Source of the DNA: Hymenobacter rigui
GTDB taxonomy: Bacteria; Bacteroidota; Bacteroidia; Cytophagales; Hymenobacteraceae
Reading direction: 5' to 3'
Assembly (NCBI RefSeq): GCF_003944715.1
Contig: NZ_RWIT01000003.1
Coordinates: forward strand, 248,001-312,000
Length of the DNA: 64,000 bases
Below are positions 1-6,906 of the stretch, one piece after another (position 1 is the stretch's first letter; every line of letters begins with the position of its first letter). Made by a program: the position numbers and the translations under genes. The notes beneath the pieces are model-generated. The model saw nothing but the letters and a program-made list of their open reading frames with translations. It was not told the origin of the DNA and searched no databases.

Positions 1-89
1 AACTGAATTCCGAGTGCATTCATTGCGGTTCGGCTGTTTTTGAGAATACGCTTCCGCTAAACAGAAGCAAATGAAGTGCAAAGATACGA

Positions 90-506
90 CTAGCTATGCA
101 GTACACCGGCGCGCTCAAGCAAAGCAATGTGCGTCAGGTTATCGGGCGTGATGGAATCAGGCACGAAGATGAACTTCTTATCAAATATCTGACCACCTAC
201 ATAGTAGCTCACCCAGTACTGATTGTTGAGGTGAAACAAGGCGGGGTCAATGGGCTCTACTGCCACGGCGGCCTGTTCCGGCACCGTCAGCAGAGAGTGA
301 CGCAGCGTGGAGGTGCGCACCGGCTGACCATCAGCAGCAGTACCGTAGCCGTTGGAGCTGACAATGACGTTTTCCAACTCGTGGTCGTTGTGGTTGAGCA
401 GGTACACCTGCCAGCCCGGCTGGCCTTCCAGGGTTGCGGCGCTATCATCGGGCACTACCGCAATGGAAACGCCCTCTACCGGATCGAATGCAATGTCTTT
501 TTTCAT
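90..506 (-). CDS. conserved hypothetical protein, 138 aa
   Basis: Soluble protein with no signal peptide or membrane segment. It begins MKKDIAFDPVEGVSIAVVPD and is rich in beta-strand-type sequence, with a motif LNHNDHELENVIVSSNGYGT near residue 37 and a hydrophobic aromatic stretch NNQYWVSYYVGGQIFDKKF near residue 94. I do not recognise a characterised family; it resembles small conserved proteins of Cytophagales. Its ATG overlaps the lipB stop codon (ATGA, 503-506), so the two genes are almost certainly co-transcribed and translationally coupled. The function is unknown; a link to lipoylation is only suggested by the overlap. Confidence 0.8.
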   Translation of the reverse strand: MKKDIAFDPVEGVSIAVVPDDSAATLEGQPGWQVYLLNHNDHELENVIVSSNGYGTAADGQPVRTSTLRHSLLTVPEQAAVAVEPIDPALFHLNNQYWVSYYVGGQIFDKKFIFVPDSITPDNLTHIALLERAGVLHS

Positions 507-1309
507 GCAGTAGGTTCAGAAATAACTTCGGCCCCGAACAGCCGGGCTAGATGTGGTACCAGCAGCGCCTGTACTTCGGCTAGCGGCACCGGATGCCCCA
601 GTTCCTGCTCCAGGCTGGTAACGGCCTTATCGGTGATGCCACACGGCACGATATGGCTAAAGTACGTGAGGTCGGTGTTCACATTGAGGGCAAAGCCGTG
701 CATGGTTACCCAACGGCTGCACTTTACGCCCATAGCACAAATCTTCCGGGGGTTGGCTGCGCCTTCCTCAAAGTCAATCCAGACGCCAGTGAGGCCCGCA
801 ATACGGCCGGCCGCCACGCCATAGTTGGCTAAGGTCAGGATAACTGCTTCCTCCAGCAGCCGCAGGTAGCGGTGGATGTCGGTGAAGAAGTTGTCCAGGT
901 CGAAAATGGGGTAGCCTACCAGTTGGCCGGGGCCATGGTAAGTAATATCACCGCCCCGATTGATGCGGTGGAAAGTAGCCTGATGCGCTTCCAGACCGGC
1001 CTCATCCAACAGCAGGTGCTCGGGCTTGCCACTCTTGCCCAGCGTGTACACGTGCGGATGCTCACACAGCAGCAGGTAGTTGGACGTTGACTCCAGAGGC
1101 TGACCGGTTTCCTGGGCCAACCGGTTACGGGTTTTGATGGCCAGCGTATCGGCCAGCAGCTGCTCCTGCAAGTCCCAGGTGGGCTGGTATGCTACCAACC
1201 CCAGCGGGCGTACCAGTACTGCCCGATTTTGCACAGGCGTAGCAGGGGCAACTGGCACCGAAGGTGCAGTTTCCGGCACCGGACTGACACAGGCTGAATA
1301 TAGGTCCAT
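503..1309 (-). CDS. lipB: lipoyl(octanoyl) transferase LipB
   Basis: Transfers octanoate from octanoyl-ACP to the lipoyl domains of 2-oxoacid dehydrogenases and the glycine cleavage H protein, the first step of endogenous lipoate synthesis in the cytoplasm. The family signature RGGDITYHGPGQL lies at residues 118-130. The catalytic pair is present as Lys189 (RKICAMG) and Cys223 (VPCGITDK). At 268 aa it is somewhat longer than typical LipB; the extra ~30 residues are a Pro/Val/Ala-rich N-terminus, so a later start is possible, but no internal Met lies before the conserved domain. It overlaps the downstream hypothetical gene by 4 bp. Confidence 0.95.
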   Translation of the reverse strand: MDLYSACVSPVPETAPSVPVAPATPVQNRAVLVRPLGLVAYQPTWDLQEQLLADTLAIKTRNRLAQETGQPLESTSNYLLLCEHPHVYTLGKSGKPEHLLLDEAGLEAHQATFHRINRGGDITYHGPGQLVGYPIFDLDNFFTDIHRYLRLLEEAVILTLANYGVAAGRIAGLTGVWIDFEEGAANPRKICAMGVKCSRWVTMHGFALNVNTDLTYFSHIVPCGITDKAVTSLEQELGHPVPLAEVQALLVPHLARLFGAEVISEPTA

Positions 1310-1477
1310 AGGTTGTATGTCGAAGAAGCTTTACTAGTACTCCAGGCTACTCTGCGGGTTTGGCTACGGAAGAAACCGGGAGCTATAGTTTCCTAAAAAG
1401 GAAGACTGCAACTGCCTTAACAGATCTGGCAACCCGATTACCACCGAAAAGCCTGATATCAGCTGTGCAAAAGCGTA

Positions 1478-1485
1478 CAAAGGTA
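1478..1485 (-). promoter_or_regulatory. possible -7 element (TACCTTTG) upstream of lipB
   Basis: On the minus strand this reads TACCTTTG, an exact match to the Bacteroidota -7 consensus TAnnTTTG. It would give a leader of about 160 nt for lipB. A clear -33 TTG at normal spacing is not visible, so this is tentative. Confidence 0.3.
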
Positions 1486-1558
1486 CTAGATTTAGCGCCA
1501 ATCTTATCCGCCTGCGCAGAGTTCAGCATACGCCTTTCCTGCTTTATTTCTTCCCAAA

Positions 1559-1918
1559 ATGTCCCTTCCAGCCCACGAACTTGGCCATGCCGGAGAGGAT
1601 GCCGCCCTTCGGTATCTGCTGGCCAACGGGTATGAACTGGTGCACCGCAACTACCGACACCGGCGCGCCGAAGTGGACTTGGTAGTACGCCGCGGCCAAG
1701 AGCTGCTGGTACTGGTGGAGGTGAAAGCACGCTCCTCGGCCCGGTATGGTTACCCTGAAGAGTTTGTCACGGAGCGAAAGCGCCAGCTTCTGCGCCTGGC
1801 AGCCGAACAGCTGCAGGAAGAGCTTCAGTGGACCGGTGATATCCGGTTTGATGTAATTGCTTTGGCACCCGTATCCAACGGCCTGCAACTGGAGCATTTC
1901 GAGGATGCCTTCTGGTAG
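1559..1918 (+). CDS. YraN family (UPF0102) nuclease-like protein
   Basis: A 119-aa protein with the full YraN signature: GHAGEDAALRYLLANGYELV followed by RNYR..RAEVDLV and LVLVEVKARSS. The PD-(D/E)XK-type residues Asp40, Glu54 and Lys56 are all present, so a metal-dependent endonuclease fold is likely, although the substrate of this family is not established. The start ATG fits the family start. It is divergent from lipB, with a 249-bp shared upstream region, and convergent with the lipoprotein gene at 1983-2936, with a shared terminator between them. Confidence 0.92.
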   Translation: MSLPAHELGHAGEDAALRYLLANGYELVHRNYRHRRAEVDLVVRRGQELLVLVEVKARSSARYGYPEEFVTERKRQLLRLAAEQLQEELQWTGDIRFDVIALAPVSNGLQLEHFEDAFW

Positions 1919-1941
1919 CGGATAAAAGCTCACAAAAGCAA

Positions 1942-1966
1942 AAGACCTTCCTCATCGGAAGGCCTT
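1942..1966. terminator. bidirectional terminator hairpin
   Basis: The arms AAGACCTTCC and GGAAGGCCTT flank a 5-nt loop with one mismatch. The hairpin lies between the convergent YraN gene and the YwqK-like lipoprotein gene. Confidence 0.6.
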
Positions 1967-1982
1967 GCTGGTAGCAGCTGCT

Positions 1983-2936
1983 TTACCGACGGCTGCCCGG
2001 ACGTGCAGTATCCGGCTTGTCCCGGTTGTCGAGCTTATCCTTCTCATAAATGAGCACCCCGTTACGGTTGTACTCCTTCACCAGCACCGGTTCCGTTACT
2101 TCCGGATCGAAGCCGGATTCGCCATACTCATACTCGTACCGCAGCCGGTTGCGGGTGTTACGGAAGCCCCAGTACCGGTCCCAGGTACCTACGCGCTTGC
2201 CGTTCTCAAACTGCCCCGACCATTCCAGCTGGCCGTTTTCGGTGTAACGCACATAGTCGCCCTCCAGCTTGCCGTTGAGGTAGGGAACTACTTCTTTCAC
2301 CTGCTTCTGACCGGCGTCATAATACGTGATGTTCGCATCACGTGGGAAGCCCATTTCGTAGTGGACTTTAGAAACCAGGATGTTGTCACGGGTAAATTTC
2401 TCCCAGCGCAAATGGCGGGTTCCCAAGGCGTAATAGCCCGTTTCAATCACCTTACCGCCCTGCATCATTTTGTAGGGCCCGTGGAGCACCTTGTCGGTGC
2501 TTGGGTTCAGCTCGGTGTTGGCTTTGAAGATTTTGCGTTTGCGAGGATTGAAATAGTAGCGGGCCGGCGCAAATGGATTAGGCTGCTGAAAGGTGCGCAG
2601 GTAATAGAAGATTTCAATCTTCTGGTTTTTTCCCTTGGGCCCCGATTTCACATAGCCTTTCTTGATCCGCTCCCCCAGAAAGATGTTCTTCTTCTTTTTG
2701 GGCTTGCGTTGCGCAGCTTTTTCCTTCTCTTTGGCTGCTCTCTCCTGTTCCTTGGTCATGTTCACGCGCTTGGCTACCAAAGAGGGGGCTTTGGTAGTAT
2801 CAGCAGCAGTAGCAAGCGTATCGGCGGCCAGCCCGGCGGCCTCGTTGGGGCGGCTGTTGAAGGAAACGGTTTTGTGCGAGCATGCCACGGCCAGCAGGGC
2901 CCCAGGCAGCAGCAGAAACAAACGCAACGGACGCAT
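1983..2936 (-). CDS. YwqK/MORN-like repeat lipoprotein
   Basis: Predicted outer-membrane or periplasmic lipoprotein. The start chosen (MRPLRLFLLLPGALLAVACS) gives a clean signal peptide with a lipobox ending in Cys19; an upstream in-frame start would add only nine residues. After a charged Lys-rich segment, the C-terminal half carries degenerate MORN-type units such as GKVIETGYYALGTRHLRWEKF, YLNGKLEGDYVRYTENGQLE and GQFENGKRVGTWDRYW. These are often annotated as YwqK family antitoxin, but no toxin partner is adjacent. 317 aa. The role is unknown; MORN-like repeats often mediate protein or membrane contacts. Confidence 0.85.
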   Translation of the reverse strand: MRPLRLFLLLPGALLAVACSHKTVSFNSRPNEAAGLAADTLATAADTTKAPSLVAKRVNMTKEQERAAKEKEKAAQRKPKKKKNIFLGERIKKGYVKSGPKGKNQKIEIFYYLRTFQQPNPFAPARYYFNPRKRKIFKANTELNPSTDKVLHGPYKMMQGGKVIETGYYALGTRHLRWEKFTRDNILVSKVHYEMGFPRDANITYYDAGQKQVKEVVPYLNGKLEGDYVRYTENGQLEWSGQFENGKRVGTWDRYWGFRNTRNRLRYEYEYGESGFDPEVTEPVLVKEYNRNGVLIYEKDKLDNRDKPDTARPGSRR

Positions 2937-3034
2937 CAAAGTAACAGGCAGGATTCGGAGCATCGAACGTAAATATAAAGGGATTTGGTGCCCAACGTCA
3001 GCAGAATAGGGCTAGCCAAGTCTGCCCATGCAAG

Positions 3035-3070
3035 ACAAAACCCCGGCAGCCTGAGCCACCGGGGTTTTGT
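3035..3070. terminator. htpG terminator
   Basis: Perfect 12-bp stem (ACAAAACCCCGG / CCGGGGTTTTGT) with a 12-nt loop, 31 bp beyond the htpG stop codon. Read on the minus strand it ends in a T-rich tract, as expected for rho-independent termination. Confidence 0.8.
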
Positions 3071-3100
3071 ACTACTTAATACTTTACAGACTTTCTAAGA

Positions 3101-4933
3101 CTACTCAGCTGCCAGCAAATCGGCACTGCGCTTCACGAAGGCCGTTAAGGCTTCGCCTTTCAGCATACCCTGGGCAAGCAAGGCCAGATCAAACGCCTGA
3201 CGAGCCAGCTTGTTACCAGCCTCGCCCTCGGACTTCAGCACCCGCTGGGCTATGGGGTGATTGGCATTTACGCTTACCGTGTAGCTGTCGGGCAGGGAGC
3301 CAAACATCTGCATACCCCCGCCGCCACCGGCGCGCTGCATGTCCTTCATGCGGCGCATGAACTCGGGTAGCGTAATGATAACCGGCGCATCCTGCGGCGA
3401 CAGAGCTTCCACCTGCACGTGCATGTGCTCATTGCTGATAGCCTGCTTGAATACATCGGCCAGCTTGGTTTTGTCGTCGTCGCTCAGTACGCTTTCGGTA
3501 GTGTCCTCTTTCTCGATAAGCTTGCCTACCGTATCGGCGTCCACGCGCTTGAAGGTGGTTTTTTCCAGCTTCTGCTCTAGCTGCCCAATGAAGTGCGAAT
3601 CGAGCGGGCCGGTGAGTTCCAGCACGTCGTAGCCCCGGTCCTGGGCCGCCTGCACAAAACCGTGCTGGGCTTCGGCGTCGGTGGTGTACAGCACCACGGT
3701 CTGCTCGTTCTTGTCCTTCTGGTTGGCCTGCACGAACTCCTGGTACTCGGGCAGCGTGAACAGCTTGCCGGCTACGTTCTGCACCAGGGCAAAATCTTTG
3801 GCCTTGTCGTAGAACTTCTCGTCCGACAGCATGCCGTACTTCACAAACAGGCCGATATCCGACCATTTCTGCTCGTAGCCGGCGCGGTCCTTCCGGAACA
3901 GCTCGGCCAGCTTATCGGCCACCTTTTTGGTGATGTACTGGTTGATTTTGCGCACCGCCGCATCGGCCTGCAGGAAGCTGCGCGACACGTTCAGCGGAAT
4001 GTCGGGTGAGTCAATCACGCCATGCAGCAGCATCAGAAACTCGGGCACCACGTCCTTCACCTCATCGGTAATGAACACTTGGCGCGAGTACAGCTGAATT
4101 TTGTTGCGCTGGAACTGCAACTCATCCTTCACCTTCGGGAAATACAGAATACCCGTCAGGTTGAACGGATAGTCTACATTCAGGTGAATCCAGAACAGCG
4201 GGGGCTCCGAGAAGGGGTACAGCTCCTGATAGAACTTGGTGTAATCCTCGTCGGTCAGCTCCGAGGGCTGCTTGGTCCAAATAGGCTGCGTCTGGTTGAT
4301 AACCTCGCCCTCGAACTCAATTTCGATGGGCAGGAACTTGCAGTATTTGGTGAGGATGCCTTTTAGGCGGGCCGGCTCCAGGAACTCGTCGGAATCTTCG
4401 GCTACGTGCAGCACCACGTCGGTGCCCCGGTCGGCCTTTTCCACGTTTTCCAGGCTGAACTCGGTGCTGCCGTCGCACACCCAGTGGGCACCTTCGGTAC
4501 CTTCCTTATAGCTCTTAGAGAAAATTTCAACCTCTTTGGCGACCATAAACGCCGAGTAGAAGCCCAAGCCGAACTGACCAATAATCTGGTCTTTGGCGGC
4601 AGCATCCTTCTCCTTGTACTTCTCCACAAACTCGGTGGCGCCGGAGAAGGCAATCTGGTTGATGTACTTCTTAATTTCCTCGGCCGTCATGCCTAGGCCG
4701 CGGTCCGAGATGGTGATGGTGCGGGCCTCTTTGTCCACGCTCACTTTCACCTTCAGCTCGCCCAGCTCGCCTTTAAACTCACCCAGCTGCCCCAGGCTTT
4801 TCAGCTTTTGGGTGGCATCCACGGCATTGCTGACCAGTTCCCGCAGGAAAATCTCGTGGTCAGAATACAGGAATTTCTTGATGATGGGGAAGATATTCTC
4901 AGTGTGAATTGAGATGCTACCTTTCTCTTGCAT
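3101..4933 (-). CDS. htpG: molecular chaperone HtpG (Hsp90)
   Basis: Cytosolic ATP-dependent Hsp90 chaperone, 610 aa, the usual bacterial length. The start MQEKGSISIHTENIFP is the common Bacteroidota N-terminus; longer in-frame extensions upstream (to 5191) are not supported by homology. The GHKL ATP-binding elements are visible: LVSNAVDA at 33-40, SDRGLGM at 76-82 and GQFGLGFYSAFM at 119-130. The middle-domain motif LPLNVSRSFLQ type is present as IPLNVSRSFLQAD. A Gly-rich linker (GGGGGMQMF) lies in the C-terminal dimerisation domain. There is no C-terminal MEEVD, as expected in bacteria. An inverted repeat lies about 110 bp upstream. Confidence 0.97.
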   Translation of the reverse strand: MQEKGSISIHTENIFPIIKKFLYSDHEIFLRELVSNAVDATQKLKSLGQLGEFKGELGELKVKVSVDKEARTITISDRGLGMTAEEIKKYINQIAFSGATEFVEKYKEKDAAAKDQIIGQFGLGFYSAFMVAKEVEIFSKSYKEGTEGAHWVCDGSTEFSLENVEKADRGTDVVLHVAEDSDEFLEPARLKGILTKYCKFLPIEIEFEGEVINQTQPIWTKQPSELTDEDYTKFYQELYPFSEPPLFWIHLNVDYPFNLTGILYFPKVKDELQFQRNKIQLYSRQVFITDEVKDVVPEFLMLLHGVIDSPDIPLNVSRSFLQADAAVRKINQYITKKVADKLAELFRKDRAGYEQKWSDIGLFVKYGMLSDEKFYDKAKDFALVQNVAGKLFTLPEYQEFVQANQKDKNEQTVVLYTTDAEAQHGFVQAAQDRGYDVLELTGPLDSHFIGQLEQKLEKTTFKRVDADTVGKLIEKEDTTESVLSDDDKTKLADVFKQAISNEHMHVQVEALSPQDAPVIITLPEFMRRMKDMQRAGGGGGMQMFGSLPDSYTVSVNANHPIAQRVLKSEGEAGNKLARQAFDLALLAQGMLKGEALTAFVKRSADLLAAE

Positions 4934-5041
4934 AACGAAGTAAGAAGGAAGTGAATGAAACGACATCGGACGATTTGCCAGCCCGTGGGCCAGCGCATCG
5001 TGCGTTTCGACGTTTTCAAACCCCGTTCCAACCCCTGCCTG

Positions 5042-5058
5042 GCTGTCAGTTTGACAGC
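5042..5058. promoter_or_regulatory. inverted repeat upstream of htpG
   Basis: Perfect 7-bp arms GCTGTCA and TGACAGC with a 3-nt spacer, in the intergenic space upstream of htpG (the STAS-like gene on the same strand ends at 5079). It differs from the CIRCE element. It could be a heat-shock regulator site; no regulator can be assigned. Confidence 0.4.
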
Positions 5059-5078
5059 GCCTGGGTCGCGCCGTCCGG

Positions 5079-5546
5079 TTAGCCGGCCTTGTTGAGCTGG
5101 AAGGTCTGCAAGCGGTGTTGCCACTCCTGCTCCATCTGCTCCACCATGTCATCGTTGCCAGCGGTGAGCCAATCCAACGCGGCGGGCACATCCGAGAAAA
5201 ACTGAATTTCGGCCCGAATGTGGCGGCGGCCGTCGGCCAGCACGCTTTCCACCACCAACTGGTTGTGCAGATTGACAGGCAGCACCAGCGCTATTTCCCT
5301 GATCTGTAATGCTGCGAAGCGTGGCAGCCAGTTCTCGCTCAGCCACGCCTGCTCATCGGTGCCTACCAACGGCAGGTGCGAGACATCGGCCAGCCAGCGT
5401 TTTACGTGCTGCTGCCGGGAATACTGCAGCAACTTCTCAAAAGCGGCCTGGAAGCTGCTGGTAGTCATGGAGCCATGCCAGTCCCAGCGCAGAATCTGCA
5501 GGGAAGGCTCCAGTTGAGTTAAGAGGGAGTTGAACACGCGCACCAT
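5079..5546 (-). CDS. SpoIIAA/STAS-like hypothetical protein
   Basis: A 155-aa soluble protein with alternating strands and helices in the order typical of SpoIIAA-like or STAS-like folds: a WDWHGSMTTSSFQAAFEKLLQ helix, WLADVSHLPLVGTDEQAWL, then a conserved aromatic strand and helix (EIQFFSDVPAALDWL) near residue 115. Proteins of this kind are common as single genes in Hymenobacter-like genomes and have no established function. It is on the same strand as htpG, 145 bp upstream of it, so read-through co-transcription is possible but the inverted repeat in between argues for an independent htpG promoter. Confidence 0.75.
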   Translation of the reverse strand: MVRVFNSLLTQLEPSLQILRWDWHGSMTTSSFQAAFEKLLQYSRQQHVKRWLADVSHLPLVGTDEQAWLSENWLPRFAALQIREIALVLPVNLHNQLVVESVLADGRRHIRAEIQFFSDVPAALDWLTAGNDDMVEQMEQEWQHRLQTFQLNKAG

Positions 5547-6042
5547 GAGTAGCCATGACCCGCCAGAAGCAGCTGATCAGGCTACAAAACTACCAGCGCC
5601 CTATAGGCTCTGTCGGAGCATTTCGCTCGTCCGGACGATATCCTCGCCCAACCCGTTTTTTTTCCGGACCGGTTTCAGGCGGCTTTTACCGCCGGAATCT
5701 GCTCCGTGGCCGGCGGCTGTATCATGGCCACCGTCCGGACGGTGGCCCCGCGGCGCTGGCGGTACGCAAAACGCCCCGGGCGGTAGCCAAAGGGGGGCCT
5801 GGCACTACCGGTCATACAAACAGCTGCTCCGAATGCTCTGGCAAGCGGCGGTGAGTAGTCGGGCGGAGAAACAAAGCCACTTGGCGCAGCACTTTGATTG
5901 TCAGATTCTTCATGCGCGTATAGTGAAAAGGGCACGATACAAAATTCGGAAGGGGCTGTTGCCTGAGCGTTGTGGGGGAGTTATGCTTTTGTGATGCCCG
6001 AATTTTTTTCGGCCTCTAAAATCCACCTTTCGCTTTTCCGAT
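5547..6042. other. gene-poor stretch with GTCCGGAC palindromes
   Basis: No convincing protein gene on either strand; the open frames are short and Arg/Pro/Gly-rich. It holds a perfect 12-bp palindrome TCGTCCGGACGA at 5627-5638 and a perfect 22-bp palindrome at 5726-5747 with the same GTCCGGAC core. It also has a T8 tract near 5658. A 33-codon minus-strand frame starting at 5913 (MKNLTIKVLRQVALF...) is possible but unsupported. I do not recognise a known structured RNA. Confidence 0.45.
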
Positions 6043-6050
6043 TACCTTTG
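6043..6050 (+). promoter_or_regulatory. -7 element TACCTTTG for the 6075 gene
   Basis: Exact match to the Bacteroidota -7 consensus TAnnTTTG, 24 bp before the start codon at 6075. No strong -33 TTTG is seen, only T-rich sequence. Confidence 0.5.
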
Positions 6051-6074
6051 CCCGTGTTCGACACATTGTTGCAA

Positions 6075-6419
6075 ATGCAGACCCTTCGTTCCCGGCTGGC
6101 GCTTGTACTGCTCCTGTGCTTTGCACGGGTGCTGCTGCCGGATACGTGGATACTGGCGCTGCACACTCACGAGCATACCACCGAGGAACCCACGCAGGCA
6201 ACAGGCTGGCCCAAAGGCAAAGCCCTGGTTTCGGCCAAGCATCAGCACTGCGACGCGGACCAGTTCTTCAAATCGGCGTTTGAGCCGGCGGCAGCTCTGC
6301 CAGTTACTGAGCCCGCCACGCCTGCTTTTGCCACGCTTGCTACTGTTGAGTTACCCATTGCCTGGCACCAGTACCTGTGCCCAACGGCTGACTTACGCGG
6401 CCCGCCCAGCCGGGCATAA
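6075..6419 (+). CDS. small His-rich secreted protein of the metal module
   Basis: A 114-aa protein starting MQTLRSRLALVLLLCFARVL, with a hydrophobic N-terminal signal or anchor. The mature part has two His clusters, LHTHEHTTEE near residue 30 and KHQHCDADQF near residue 53, and a late WHQYLCP segment. His/Cys/Asp placement suggests metal binding. It sits directly behind a TACCTTTG promoter and precedes a TonB receptor and a CDF transporter, so a periplasmic metal chaperone or sensor is plausible. I do not recognise a named family. Another in-frame start at 5970 is less likely because it precedes the promoter. Confidence 0.65.
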   Translation: MQTLRSRLALVLLLCFARVLLPDTWILALHTHEHTTEEPTQATGWPKGKALVSAKHQHCDADQFFKSAFEPAAALPVTEPATPAFATLATVELPIAWHQYLCPTADLRGPPSRA

Positions 6420-6906
6420 CCGGCCGGCCAATGGCCACTCCGCCGTTTCGGGTGCGTAGGGCGCTTCCCGGACAGGGCATCAGCTGAGGCGTACTCCGGC
6501 GCAATGACGCCTCTGGCCGCAACATCATCTTTCTGGCAGTGCCTCCCGCACAGACCCAGTCTGTGAACACACCATTTTACGGCTTTTGAGCAATACGGGC
6601 TGTAGCTACTGCCCCACGCCGTCCGGCCCTATGGCCAGCAAAGTGCTCGTTTCATCTTTTTTAGGCCATTTCCAGCAGCTGCATTGCCTGTAGGCTCTTG
6701 TGGGCATTTGCCGGACTCGTGGCCTACCAATATTGGAAGGAGTTGGCTGCAACTGGCTTCTTCCCCACCCTTCTCCCTGTTTTGGTTGTGGAGAAACGCC
6801 GGGAAGACACCGGCTACTGGCCGGTGTTTTCCTTTCATTTTTCAACTTCAGGCGGCTGGTTTGCAGCGTTTATTCGTAGCACGGCCCAGCCTCTACTTTG
6901 CTTTTT
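6420..6906 (+). other. 487-bp leader/intergenic region before the TonB receptor
   Basis: No credible protein gene; open frames here run out of frame into the receptor gene. Near the end it contains a terminator-like hairpin (6803-6831), which could attenuate the receptor transcript. I looked for cobalamin and TPP riboswitch core motifs and did not find them. Confidence 0.4.
6803..6831 (+). terminator. leader hairpin with T-tract upstream of the TonB receptor
   Basis: Stem ACACCGG (6807-6813) with CCGGTGT (6821-6827), 7-nt loop, then TTT. It lies about 75 nt before the receptor start, so it may act as a terminator of the preceding gene or as an attenuator. Confidence 0.45.

Noticed and set aside
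1..89. Possible gene fragment at the left edge
   Set aside because: No frame with credible coding content; the sequence simply precedes the stop codon of the first minus-strand gene.
5675..5935. 86-codon minus-strand frame in the gene-poor stretch
   Set aside because: Low-complexity Ala/Pro/Arg composition, no domain, and it overlaps palindromic DNA.
6420..6906. Cobalamin or TPP riboswitch upstream of the TonB receptor
   Set aside because: The conserved core words of these riboswitches were looked for and not found.
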